A stretch of 64,000 nucleotides of DNA. Source: Myxococcota bacterium (GTDB lineage Bacteria; Myxococcota; UBA727; JABDBI01). Position 1 is the first letter of the stretch; each line of letters opens with the position of its first letter. The translations under genes were made by a program, and so were the position numbers. The notes beneath the pieces are model-generated. The model did not search any database. It was not told the DNA's origin and saw nothing but the letters and a program-made list of their open reading frames with translations. The stretch lies in assembly GCA_040387835.1 (NCBI GenBank), contig JAZKCZ010000003.1, positions 1 to 64,000 of the forward strand, in the 5' to 3' direction. Below are positions 22,823-31,787 of the stretch, piece by piece.

Positions 22823-25412
22823 GTTTTCGAGTCTTGGTTTCAGAAAAGTAATGCAGCAACTCTGCGGAGTACGCTGCCAATCCCCCAAGGCCGCCCATAA
22901 CCAATATTTTGTCATTGCCTATAAAAGTGGCAGAGAATTCAGCCCGCGGAACGGCCATATTTTGCTCACTTCTGGTAAAAATCCCGGATGCAGGATCGAA
23001 GATCTCAATGGTCTTACTAACTCCGGGCACTTTCTCATCATCCCATCCTACTTGAACCGTCGCATCACGCCTTCCACCAAAAATCGCTACTCGGCCATCT
23101 GAAAGCAAAGCTGCTTGATGCTCCCCTCGAGCCTCTGTCATCAAAGTTAACAAGTGAGAAAATCGCTCCGTGCCCGGGTCGAAAAACTCCGCCTGGTCGT
23201 TGTAGCCACCAGCAATCAGAACGCGCCCATCTCTTAAAGTAGTCGCCGTATGTTCCGCCCTCTTATGGCTCATAGGACCAACCAGAGACCATCGATTATG
23301 GGCAACATCATAAATTTCTGCCGATGAAAGTAGCCCGGTAATGCCAAAACCACCCGAAATCAGCACCCTATTACCCGGCAGTAAAGTTGCCCTATGCCCA
23401 GCTCGAGCCAAACTCATCGGAGCAACCTGCATGAATCTACCCGCTGCAGGATCGAAGATTTCGGCCGACGGCGTCTGATCGTTACCAACAATCACACCGG
23501 CTGGCCCAGACCAACCACCCGCCAATAAAACCCGCCCATCTGGCAACAGAGTGGCAGTGTGGTGCGCTCGATTAACCAACGGTTGATGAGACAATCCGAA
23601 AAAACTTCGTGAACTATCCAAAAATAGCTCAGCGGACTGCAATGCCCCGTACCCCCCCACCAAAAGCACATCCCCGCTTAGCAAGCGTGTGGCCGTATGG
23701 TAGTAACGAGAAAAACTTTGAGCATGATTTAAGGCAAATTTTCCATTCCCAGCCGTATAAAGTTCGTCGGAAGGCCCCTTGTCAATAAACTGGCCTCCTG
23801 AAATAAATATATCACCTCCATTTAGCAGCACCGCCGCATGAGAAATGCGAGGAACGCTGACAGTCCTGGGAATGGGCGATGAGAATATCTTATCTCTAAA
23901 GTCCGCACGAATGCATTTAGCCGCATTAGCAAACGGGCAACGCGCATGCAGATGCACATACCTCATATCAAGACGGTCCAAACTTAACGAAGACAAAGGC
24001 GATAGATCAGCAGTCTGGCTATTTTTCAGCTCAAGATATTTTAGGTTCGTGAAGACACTGAAAGGACGTAAATCCAAGGTTTTGTCACTCCAAATGGACA
24101 GCGACGCCTGCCTCATTAAAACCTGTTCAGCTGCATAGCAAACGTCATCTGAATTAAGAGAAATCGGATCCAACTTACGCGCAGACTGCACCAAAGCAGC
24201 AATGGTACTTGCCAAAGGTTTTGACGATTGAGGAGATTGTCCCAAATCGCAATATTGAGCGAAGGTCTCAAAATCTACTTTAAAGTCTTTCTCCAGGTAA
24301 GTTACATCACGGATGTCGGCATAGGCTGAGGAGCAGTCTCTAGGCGAATTAAAGCATAATAAGCTGGCTTCGGTGATTTCGCGTAGGGAATCAAATAGAG
24401 AGTTTTCCATTCGCAAAAAATGCGTCCGCTGACGCGAGCTAACCCTAACAACGCTTTCACGAACCAAACGTCTTACCTGCATATATTGCGTATAAACTTC
24501 GTCATATTTTTCTGACAATCGTTTCCGCACCAATTTAATCTGCTGACTGAGCTCCGGGGTCATTTCTATGTGAATATCTGCCGCCCGATAATCCTGGGTG
24601 GTGCTAGACAAAATTGCAGCGCTCGCTTTAATTTGAGCAGGAAAACCTGTTCTAGTATTCGTGGCGTACTCAACAGCTTTTTCAAGAACCGCTTTGCAGT
24701 GCTCAAATTGGCCACTCGAACACTGCACGACCTGATAGGCTGACTGGTCTTTGTTTCCAAAAATTTCTGTAACTCGATCAACATGCCCACCAAGCTGCAA
24801 AACATTAATCGTCACTTTTGTTCGCTTACTTAAGGAAGTCGTAGCTCTTTCGACCTCAGCGCTTGCAGAGGCAAACGGGGCATCGAAACTAAATCGTGCG
24901 GCAAAAGAATTCTTTTCCTGTTCGTTTAGGAAATCAATTCGAATAGAAAAAAATAGTTTGGCGCCCAACGTTTGTTGAACCACAAATTCATCTCCGCAAC
25001 CTTCGCGCCAACGTTCAGCATTTCTAATGTCACGCAGCACCTTCGGGTGCCTAAGGACACGATTCTTGAAAAAATAGCTGCCGGTATAGATCGCAGATAT
25101 AGAGAATTCGTCAGATTTAGACGCGTTATAGAAATTGGTGGAAGCGCTGGCCGCCAATAGGCCTAGCCGAGCTTTAGCACCTACTTCAAAACCAAGCTCA
25201 GAAGCAAGTTGTTGTTCACTGATTGAAGTTGAGTAAGAAATGGAAGCCTCGGGTCTCCCTTCCAAAACCACGTCACCCGTCACACATTCACCGGCCAAGC
25301 TTTGACGCTCACTGTTGTAACCCTGGCCAAGAAGGGGGTTAAAGCTCCGGGTAGTCATCAATTCACCTGCCAAAGCAGACAAACAGCACAATAGAATCAA
25401 CAGGCATTTCAT
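22782..25412 (-). CDS. secreted MACPF-like, leucine-rich and kelch-repeat protein (876 aa)
   Basis: Signal peptide (1-16). Residues about 25-280 resemble the MACPF/CDC pore-forming fold: G-D-E-F-x6-G-A at 140-151 fits the spacing of the signature (Y/W)-G-(T/S)-H-(F/Y)-x6-G-G, followed by alternating strands with Ser/Ala-rich clusters and TKVTINVLQLGG, then a segment with GFPAQIKASAAIL like the domain end. Residues 285-345 are helical; 437-488 is a short leucine-rich segment (LDLRPFSVFTNLKYLEL). Residues about 520-850 are five or six kelch repeats (VLLAGGW, VLISGGFG, VLIAGGYN), forming a beta-propeller. Last gene of an exported-protein operon. The MACPF call is inference; the kelch call is firm. 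Confidence 0.75.
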   Translation of the reverse strand: MKCLLILLCCLSALAGELMTTRSFNPLLGQGYNSERQSLAGECVTGDVVLEGRPEASISYSTSISEQQLASELGFEVGAKARLGLLAASASTNFYNASKSDEFSISAIYTGSYFFKNRVLRHPKVLRDIRNAERWREGCGDEFVVQQTLGAKLFFSIRIDFLNEQEKNSFAARFSFDAPFASASAEVERATTSLSKRTKVTINVLQLGGHVDRVTEIFGNKDQSAYQVVQCSSGQFEHCKAVLEKAVEYATNTRTGFPAQIKASAAILSSTTQDYRAADIHIEMTPELSQQIKLVRKRLSEKYDEVYTQYMQVRRLVRESVVRVSSRQRTHFLRMENSLFDSLREITEASLLCFNSPRDCSSAYADIRDVTYLEKDFKVDFETFAQYCDLGQSPQSSKPLASTIAALVQSARKLDPISLNSDDVCYAAEQVLMRQASLSIWSDKTLDLRPFSVFTNLKYLELKNSQTADLSPLSSLSLDRLDMRYVHLHARCPFANAAKCIRADFRDKIFSSPIPRTVSVPRISHAAVLLNGGDIFISGGQFIDKGPSDELYTAGNGKFALNHAQSFSRYYHTATRLLSGDVLLVGGYGALQSAELFLDSSRSFFGLSHQPLVNRAHHTATLLPDGRVLLAGGWSGPAGVIVGNDQTPSAEIFDPAAGRFMQVAPMSLARAGHRATLLPGNRVLISGGFGITGLLSSAEIYDVAHNRWSLVGPMSHKRAEHTATTLRDGRVLIAGGYNDQAEFFDPGTERFSHLLTLMTEARGEHQAALLSDGRVAIFGGRRDATVQVGWDDEKVPGVSKTIEIFDPASGIFTRSEQNMAVPRAEFSATFIGNDKILVMGGLGGLAAYSAELLHYFSETKTRKPTTDDKPGALLLR

Positions 25413-25426
25413 GCATGCCCCAACTA

Positions 25427-26053
25427 TTACAGGCGACCGAAAAATCCCTCGGAGAACAAAATTAGCTTGGCGATACGGCTATCATTAGGCAGCTGCTCAA
25501 ACTCCTTCAATGTTTCCGGAGCATGAACTTTAATAAGTTGATAGAGTTCTATTTTGTCGCCAGCATAAGATCTGCGTATGTCCAGATCTGCAATCTTATG
25601 GAGATTGTCGGTTATTAAAATATCTTTCAGGACAGCCAGCACCAGACTTCGACTCGGATTTTGTTTCCAAGCAACGGCCTTTTCAAGATAATCGATAGCC
25701 ACGATTCGATCTGAGTCAGCCGAACCAAATGACTTCAAAATCTCGTGACTAGAAGATATTTGGCTTCCATCAGATAAGATTTCATTCAGCCGAGCTTTTT
25801 CATCAGCGCTTAGCAAAACTTTCGAACGAAAGTGATCAAAATCCAACATTGGCTTTTCCACGATTGGCTCGCGGAGAGACATGGTGGAAACCACCTCCAA
25901 AGTGGTTGAAAGTGGCGGGATTAGCGATACCGGCCCGGCTAAGTCTGCATGCTTGTGAAAGCTTAACCAGCTAACAACAACCACCAGCAGCACTAAGCCA
26001 AAGCTAAATAGCAGTTGCCAACTTCTGCGCGACACGCCTTGCTCCTTCTTCAT
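25427..26053 (-). CDS. membrane-anchored protein of unknown function (208 aa)
   Basis: 208 residues with a basic N-terminus, one hydrophobic segment (about residues 12-31) and a soluble domain predicted to face the periplasm. The domain is helical and charged (for example LLSADEKARLNEILSDG), with no recognised family and no cysteines. Its start lies 50 bp inside the end of the protease gene, and 14 bp separate its stop from the MACPF-like gene, so it is part of one operon. It may be a partner or chaperone of its neighbours. Confidence 0.65.
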   Translation of the reverse strand: MKKEQGVSRRSWQLLFSFGLVLLVVVVSWLSFHKHADLAGPVSLIPPLSTTLEVVSTMSLREPIVEKPMLDFDHFRSKVLLSADEKARLNEILSDGSQISSSHEILKSFGSADSDRIVAIDYLEKAVAWKQNPSRSLVLAVLKDILITDNLHKIADLDIRRSYAGDKIELYQLIKVHAPETLKEFEQLPNDSRIAKLILFSEGFFGRL

Positions 26054-27839
26054 CTAAATAGCCACCAGACCTAACAGGCAATCGGGGTGTGGGAACGCGA
26101 GCCCCATCTAATATTGCTTTGCGGATTTCAGCTATTGTTAAGCTTGGAAATTCGGAAGCCAGAATAGCTGCAACTCTTGATACGCGAGGGGCTGCATAAG
26201 AAGTACCGCTTTCATCCGAGAAATATCCACTTCCGTCAGTCATAATGTCTGCATAGTCATTTCCTTTATTAGCCCTTAGAGCATCCGAAGTGACTACAAT
26301 GATATTGTCCCGGCCCCCTAAAGATTGGGGACAGTACGTGGAGTGTATCCTTGTTAAATCATGCTTAAGGGAATTTCCAGCTCCCAAAACCCAAAGAAAT
26401 GGTTGTTGCGGATCCCCAATCGTATTTCCAAATAAGGATGCATTCTCGCATGAGAAACTGTCGTAATAAAATAGAGCCGATACGTTAATTACCTTGGCGT
26501 GTGCCTTCACATCATCTTTCCAATTAAGGTAATCAGAAAAACACTGTTCTAGGTTCATAGGAATTGCAGACAATGGGGCATTCACAGTAGCAAGATGGCT
26601 AATCGATTCGCCGTGACGTTCCACCATTTGGTCTTCCCGATTAAACAAATTCATCTCGACAAGAGACATAACTCCAGAGAGCTTATCAGCAAGCGTCAGG
26701 CGCTGGCCACTTGCTGGCCTCATCCAACCCCAAAAGCTTTCGTTCAAATAAGGACCTAAACGGAACTTTACCCCATTAGAAGGTAGAAATCCGGTATCGC
26801 ATACAACGACAGAGCTGGTGGATTTCTGCTCTGCAGAATGACGTAAATCGAGCTCACTTCTAAAGTTCGGCTGTAGGATTTGTTTATCCGAATCAAGCAG
26901 TTTTCCCCTGCGAGAGTGCGTTCGTACCTCTCTAACGAGATCCCCGGAAGCTGAATCAATATAAACCTTAAATTTATAAATCAGATTTGGAGATAATGAA
27001 GGGTCAACTTCAATTATGACATAGTCTTCGTGGTAAGGAAGCTTGACATCTTTCTCAATGTAAACCTGCCTCCGGACGGAAACACCACCAGCATATTGAA
27101 TAGTTTCAGAAATCTTATGCCCCTTGAACGGGGGATAAAGCTGCTCAATAATGCAGTGACCCGCGCAGCCATCTTCCGTGAATAACTTAGAAATGGGTTT
27201 TGCGTCTCTCACCTGTGTTCGAACGTACCGCCAGGCTTCAGCAACAAACGGGTACTGTTGCAGGTTCAATTCGGGCAAAGAAGCATGAGGCCGATGTTCT
27301 ATGATATTAGGCCATCTAGAGGAATCTGGCTCCCAATAATATCTTTCCAATCCTCTTGAAATATAATCAAGGGTGAGGCGAATTTCAGAAATGAGCAGAT
27401 TGCTTCTCAAAGATGGAGCTAACTGACTATTATAATCGTGTAGTACTTCCGTTCGAAAGATTTCGAATGGTAAAATCGGCAACTGCATATTTTTACCACT
27501 CGTTACGCGATTCGATCCGATATAAAAGAACGTTGTATGGATATCCGAAGAATCCAAGCATGCCCCGGTTCTCGCAGCACTAAATACTTGAGAAGTGTTG
27601 GGGCAACGGCAAAGGCTAAACTCAGCATCGTAAGCCCCGCCTATATTGGCGCAACGTTCTCTCACGCATTTAAAGGGATCGCCCATATTTGCCCGGCAGC
27701 TGTCTGACTCTGGAGGAATAGCAACTTCAGGCTTAATGGGTTGGTGCGGTGCGCTAACGAGCCTTTCAATCTGCGGGGACGAATCAGAACACGAGAGTAT
27801 GAAAATGGCCAGCAGATAGAAAATGGGTAATAACTTCAT
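26004..27839 (-). CDS. subtilisin-family (S8) serine protease lipoprotein
   Basis: 611 residues with a lipoprotein signal (ILSC, Cys17) and an N-terminal Cys-rich stretch (residues 48-94) with six or more Cys. The S8 catalytic set is present in order: Asp348 in VVVCDTGF, His409 in ERHGESISH, oxyanion Asn489 in LGAGNSL and Ser547 in GTSYAAP. Spacing is wider than in subtilisin and the His motif (HGES instead of HGT) is divergent. About 250 residues before the domain could be a propeptide or binding region. Start overlaps the Hint gene stop (ATGA). Likely anchored to a membrane and cleaving an envelope or external substrate. Confidence 0.88.
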   Translation of the reverse strand: MKLLPIFYLLAIFILSCSDSSPQIERLVSAPHQPIKPEVAIPPESDSCRANMGDPFKCVRERCANIGGAYDAEFSLCRCPNTSQVFSAARTGACLDSSDIHTTFFYIGSNRVTSGKNMQLPILPFEIFRTEVLHDYNSQLAPSLRSNLLISEIRLTLDYISRGLERYYWEPDSSRWPNIIEHRPHASLPELNLQQYPFVAEAWRYVRTQVRDAKPISKLFTEDGCAGHCIIEQLYPPFKGHKISETIQYAGGVSVRRQVYIEKDVKLPYHEDYVIIEVDPSLSPNLIYKFKVYIDSASGDLVREVRTHSRRGKLLDSDKQILQPNFRSELDLRHSAEQKSTSSVVVCDTGFLPSNGVKFRLGPYLNESFWGWMRPASGQRLTLADKLSGVMSLVEMNLFNREDQMVERHGESISHLATVNAPLSAIPMNLEQCFSDYLNWKDDVKAHAKVINVSALFYYDSFSCENASLFGNTIGDPQQPFLWVLGAGNSLKHDLTRIHSTYCPQSLGGRDNIIVVTSDALRANKGNDYADIMTDGSGYFSDESGTSYAAPRVSRVAAILASEFPSLTIAEIRKAILDGARVPTPRLPVRSGGYLDEEGARRVAQKLATAI

Positions 27840-28699
27840 TGTACTAATGCCTTTGGAATTGCTGCGCTGCGTAACAGAAGGCGATTTAAGTATTTAACGC
27901 CCTCATTTTGGTAATAGACGGATCCATTTAAGTAGCCCTCGCCCACAACTACTTTTTCCACGAGGTGTTCTGATACAGTCTCGACGTTATACACCTTTCC
28001 TTCGTAGGATGTCTCCTCAATGGAAACAACGGGATCCAGTGCACCACTAGCCAAAATTAATTGATCGTTAGTAGAAAAAGTGTTGGCTGCGCGCATATAA
28101 CCTTTCCCGTCGATCAAAGGATGATTACCCGTCACCTTAAGCTTGCCCCCAGAAAGCATGCTGAAATTAAGTATCTTTTGGATTCCAGGCACAGCATCGG
28201 TAATGAAGTAGGCAATCTCACCAATTTTATACGTCAGATTATCAATGGAAGAACCCGACTCCAAAACCATTATTTTTGAAATATTACTGACATACGCATC
28301 CATAATGCCTATGTGTCCGTCAACGAACCACAGTTTTTGTTCGGGTGTGTAACAGCCAGCAGCACAAAAAAATAACGAGTTATAATTGTCCGGCACAGTG
28401 CAATCAGCGTCTTTATTTGTTGGTGCAAACCAATTGAGGGGGTTGTGGACACGCCCCATAGAATCCACCATCCCAAAATATGGGTATAACAGTGGAGACC
28501 CTTTTTCAGATTTTTCGAGCCAATCCAGTGCTTGCATTTGATTACGTCTAGTTGGAAAACACCTCCAAAACCATAAACGTCTTCCTTCCGCCTGAGCCGC
28601 GTCTAAGCTATCGTTTAAAGTATCGCATCGATCTGGAACATTGATAGCAATAGAAGAACCACAAAAAAGCAAATAAAAGCCGAGATATTTCCAAACCAT
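27836..28699 (-). CDS. secreted Hint (hedgehog/intein)-domain protein
   Basis: 287 residues with a signal peptide (about 1-18). After an N-terminal region of about 95 residues with four Cys, a Hint fold begins at Cys116 in AAGCYTPEQKLWFVDG, with the block-B motif T-G-N-H-P (190-194), then NTFSTNDQLIL and VYNVETVSEHLVEKVVVGEGYL. Hint domains autocatalyse peptide-bond rearrangement or cleavage. No splice-type C-terminal His-Asn is evident (LNGS instead), so cleavage rather than splicing would be expected. First gene of the four-gene operon, overlapping the protease start by 4 nt. Confidence 0.75.
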   Translation of the reverse strand: MVWKYLGFYLLFCGSSIAINVPDRCDTLNDSLDAAQAEGRRLWFWRCFPTRRNQMQALDWLEKSEKGSPLLYPYFGMVDSMGRVHNPLNWFAPTNKDADCTVPDNYNSLFFCAAGCYTPEQKLWFVDGHIGIMDAYVSNISKIMVLESGSSIDNLTYKIGEIAYFITDAVPGIQKILNFSMLSGGKLKVTGNHPLIDGKGYMRAANTFSTNDQLILASGALDPVVSIEETSYEGKVYNVETVSEHLVEKVVVGEGYLNGSVYYQNEGVKYLNRLLLRSAAIPKALVQ

Positions 28700-28740
28700 C
28701 CGCTTATAACAATAATGGATTTCAAATTATTTCAAATTTG

Positions 28741-29033
28741 TCAGCCGAGCCTTCGGCTCTCGCTGGTGGTGTTGTGGCGCCTACCCCAGGTTCCGCTTCG
28801 CTTCACCTGCGGCTATATTCGAAGTCCGCTTCGCGGACGCCACCTCAAACGGGGTTGATTAAATCCCACCTAGACACACCGGATGTTTCTGGGCCCCGGC
28901 TCGGAGGCCGGGGTGACAAATAGGCCCTTCAGTTTGTCCGCGAAGCGGGCACCGAATATAGCCCCGGGTGCAGCGAAGCGGAACCCGGGGAACGTACACC
29001 CCTCGCACGTATGAGAGCCGAAGGCTCGACTGA
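28741..29033. repeat. 293-bp imperfect inverted-repeat element
   Basis: Terminal 21-bp inverted repeats (28741-28761 and 29013-29033, one mismatch) flank inner 55-bp inverted arms (28784-28838 and 28936-28990, 48 of 55 matching). The centre holds a perfect hairpin, CCCCGGC-TCGGAG-GCCGGGG (28894-28913). There is no reading frame. It lies between the NusG-paralogue stop (29035) and the start of the Hint-protein operon (28699). It looks like a non-coding palindromic or MITE-like element; the RNA would fold into a long stem-loop. Confidence 0.85.
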
Positions 29034-29034
29034 T

Positions 29035-29583
29035 TCAGTTCAAGCCCAGTTCTTCGTAGGAGAGGACGTCGTCGGCGGATAGTTCTGTTTTGACGCCGCG
29101 GCCTAGGAGTGGGAGTTGGACGATGATTCTACGGCTGCCGGTGGGTTCTTGTTCTATGACGCCGTGAGCTCCTTTTAGGGGTCCTTGGGAGATTCTTACT
29201 TGTGTGCCTTTGATGAGTTTTTGGGTGGGCTCCAGGACTTTTTGCGAGCCTATCAATAGTCTTAGGCTGTCGATTTGTTGGTCCGGGATGTGGATCGCCA
29301 TGCTGCCGGCGCCGGTTACTTTTTGTCTGCCTACCAAATCTTGGACTTGTTTTAGGCGGATGATTTTAACGCGCAGCTCGGCGGTAAGAGCTAAATTGAC
29401 GAATAGGTAGCCAGGGAAGAGTGGCTCGCTTGACTGCTTGATCCTATCGCTCCACAACTTTCTCGTTTGGCGGGTGGGGAGAAAGGATTCTACGCCCAAG
29501 CTGGCTATTTCTTCATGAGCTGCTTTTTCCTGGCGCGTGTAAACTGCCAAGGCGTACCACTTGGTTATATCGTCGGGGGACAT
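29035..29583 (-). CDS. NusG-family transcription antiterminator paralogue
   Basis: 182 residues with an NGN domain (WYALAVYTRQEKAAHEEI, then PLFPGYLFVNL) and a C-terminal KOW motif (GTQVRISQGPLKGAHGVIEQ). The FPGYLF motif is typical of RfaH/UpxY/LoaP-type paralogues and NusG. These bind RNA polymerase and promote elongation through long operons. It comes last in the Wza-Wzc run, and a palindromic element follows at once. Specialised paralogues often precede the operon they serve, so a role on the long operon downstream is a possible reading. It is unlikely to be housekeeping NusG, as no secE or ribosomal genes adjoin it. Confidence 0.88.
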   Translation of the reverse strand: MSPDDITKWYALAVYTRQEKAAHEEIASLGVESFLPTRQTRKLWSDRIKQSSEPLFPGYLFVNLALTAELRVKIIRLKQVQDLVGRQKVTGAGSMAIHIPDQQIDSLRLLIGSQKVLEPTQKLIKGTQVRISQGPLKGAHGVIEQEPTGSRRIIVQLPLLGRGVKTELSADDVLSYEELGLN

Positions 29584-29618
29584 GCCTATGGTATCACCCA
29601 GCAGCTATTTTGGCGGAT

Positions 29619-31769
29619 CTAGGCGGCGCTTTCACCGTAGGGTTTTTTATCACCGTATTGACCGTAATAATAACGGCCGTACCAATAATAACGACCATAT
29701 GAATAGCCATATTGCGTTTTATGAGCGTCGAAATCGTTTAGGATAACGCCGAAGAGATTGGCATGCGCGTCTTGGAGTGCGCGAACGGCGCGGCGGGTGG
29801 CTTCTCGGTGGGTGACGCCGGTTTTGATTACCAATAGTGCGCCGTCTACGAGAGCGCCTAAGATGACGGGGTCCGTTACCGCGCCGACTGGGGCTGAGTC
29901 GAAAATAATTTTGTCATAACGGGTTTCCAGCTCTGCGAAGACCTGTTTGAATTTCTGGGTATGCAAAAGCTCAGACGGATTGGGCGGTACCGGCCCGCAG
30001 GTTAGGACGTCTAAACCGGGGATCGATGAATGGTGAATGCTGCGGTCCAAATCACATTCATCTACAATGACGGTTGATAGGCCGACATCGTTATTCAAAT
30101 CGAAACTCTTATGGACCCGAGGTCGCCTTAAATCGCCATCGACCAAAATGACCTTGCTGCCTGATTGCGCCATGGCGATCGCCAGGTTGATAGCAGTGGT
30201 CGTTTTGCCCTCGCCGGCCATAGACGAGCTTACCAGCAAACTCTTGAATGGTTTATCTGGCGTCATGAACAACAAATTAGTTCGAATGGCCCTTGAGCAC
30301 TCGGCGACCATGCTTTTGGGATGTGTCGCAATATACAAGTCTCGGTCCTTAGATTCGACGAATAATTCTTGTTTGGTTTTGTCTTTGCGCCAGGCTTTAT
30401 TTTCCAAATGAATGGCAGGCAGCACACCTAAGAACGGGAGTTTCAGATAAGACTCCACATCTTCTTGGGTCTTGAAAGTTTGGTCCATGATTTCCAACAG
30501 CAGTGCCATACCAACGCTTAACAGGAGTGCCAGCATGAGGCTCGCTATCATGTTGGTGTTCCAATCTGGTTTGTAAGGAGCGCTCGGGATCCTTGCTTGA
30601 TCTAGTAGGGAGACGTTGTTGGCTTGCAGCATACCAGTCAGGCCAATTTCTTTGAGTCGATTGGCCACCAAATCGTAGAGCTTGGTGTTGGTATCCACCT
30701 CACGTTTTAATCGGCCATAATCGAGGCCGATTTTATTGAGAGAGGCTTCTTGCTGCCTTTGGGTAGCGATGGCTTCTCTCAAGCCTTGTTCTGTTGACAA
30801 CAAAGTTCGTTGTTCGCGCTCCAGCATGGTAAGCGTGTTGCCGATTTCTTCACGTAGGGTCTGCTCCAGTGCCGTGATTTCGGTTTGTAGGGTTTTGATT
30901 TTTGGGTGTTCAGGCAGATATCTTTCGGATAGTTCGGTGTTTTGCCTTTTGAGCTCCAATAGCTTGGCTTTGATTTCGCCTACCATTGGGGCCTTTTGTA
31001 CGTCGGCCAGCGAATCCAACAGGGCGGGCTCTTTAGCCACTCTGGATAAGGCGTTGGCATCTACTCTGCCGGCAATTTTTTGGGATTCGATTTCGGCCAG
31101 TTTGCCTTCAAATAAGCCAACGCGTGTTTTTAGCATTTCCATTTGGCTTTCCAAGCTGGCGTTTAAAATGCCGTGCGATTCCATGTAGGCGTAAAGCTTA
31201 TTTTCGGAGATTTCGAGCTTTTTCTTCAGATCTTCCTGTTGGATTTGCAGCCAGTTGATTGCCTCGCCTGAGCCTTCGCGGCGGCGCTCGATTTTATAGT
31301 CAAGGTAGGCAGAGGCGATGGTATTGGCCAAAGTGGTGGCAAATTTCGGGTCCTGATGGACAACTTCTACCGATACGATGCGTGTTTTTTTTGCTGGGAC
31401 GATGCTGACGTAAGAGCCTAAATAGTCTGCGGCGTCGATATTTTTACCAACCGTTTTGGCGAGATTCATGCGGTCAAACGCCCGTTTGAGGATTTGCCGA
31501 CCCGACATGATTTGATATTCGGTTTGAAGGAGCGCTTCTTCAGCCCAAAAGTTATTGGCCGTGCCCACTGGGTTTACTTCTTGAACACCGGTTAAAACTT
31601 GAGGTGCCTGAGGCATGATGATCAAAGTGGCAGATGATTTGTACAGCCGCTCGCTTCTTAAGGTATAGACCACACCTAAAAGCATCACGGTAACGAAAAT
31701 CGTCAAAACCAATGGCCATCTTTTCTTCAGCGATAGGAGGTAGCGATAAAAATCAATTTTGTCGGACAC
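29619..31769 (-). CDS. Wzc-like polysaccharide co-polymerase with BY-kinase
   Basis: 716 residues. The N-terminal Wzz domain has a membrane segment at about 18-36, a long coiled-coil periplasmic region and a second membrane segment near 400-425. The cytoplasmic kinase has Walker A SSMAGEGKTTT, Walker A' VILVDGDLRRPR and Walker B IIFDSAPVGAV. The C-terminal tail carries 11 Tyr, the usual cluster for autophosphorylation. It controls chain length and export of a surface polysaccharide with the Wza-like lipoprotein 18 bp upstream. No glycosyltransferases, Wzx or Wzy are nearby. Confidence 0.93.
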   Translation of the reverse strand: MSDKIDFYRYLLSLKKRWPLVLTIFVTVMLLGVVYTLRSERLYKSSATLIIMPQAPQVLTGVQEVNPVGTANNFWAEEALLQTEYQIMSGRQILKRAFDRMNLAKTVGKNIDAADYLGSYVSIVPAKKTRIVSVEVVHQDPKFATTLANTIASAYLDYKIERRREGSGEAINWLQIQQEDLKKKLEISENKLYAYMESHGILNASLESQMEMLKTRVGLFEGKLAEIESQKIAGRVDANALSRVAKEPALLDSLADVQKAPMVGEIKAKLLELKRQNTELSERYLPEHPKIKTLQTEITALEQTLREEIGNTLTMLEREQRTLLSTEQGLREAIATQRQQEASLNKIGLDYGRLKREVDTNTKLYDLVANRLKEIGLTGMLQANNVSLLDQARIPSAPYKPDWNTNMIASLMLALLLSVGMALLLEIMDQTFKTQEDVESYLKLPFLGVLPAIHLENKAWRKDKTKQELFVESKDRDLYIATHPKSMVAECSRAIRTNLLFMTPDKPFKSLLVSSSMAGEGKTTTAINLAIAMAQSGSKVILVDGDLRRPRVHKSFDLNNDVGLSTVIVDECDLDRSIHHSSIPGLDVLTCGPVPPNPSELLHTQKFKQVFAELETRYDKIIFDSAPVGAVTDPVILGALVDGALLVIKTGVTHREATRRAVRALQDAHANLFGVILNDFDAHKTQYGYSYGRYYWYGRYYYGQYGDKKPYGESAA

Positions 31770-31787
31770 GATGAACAGGCTCCGGGC

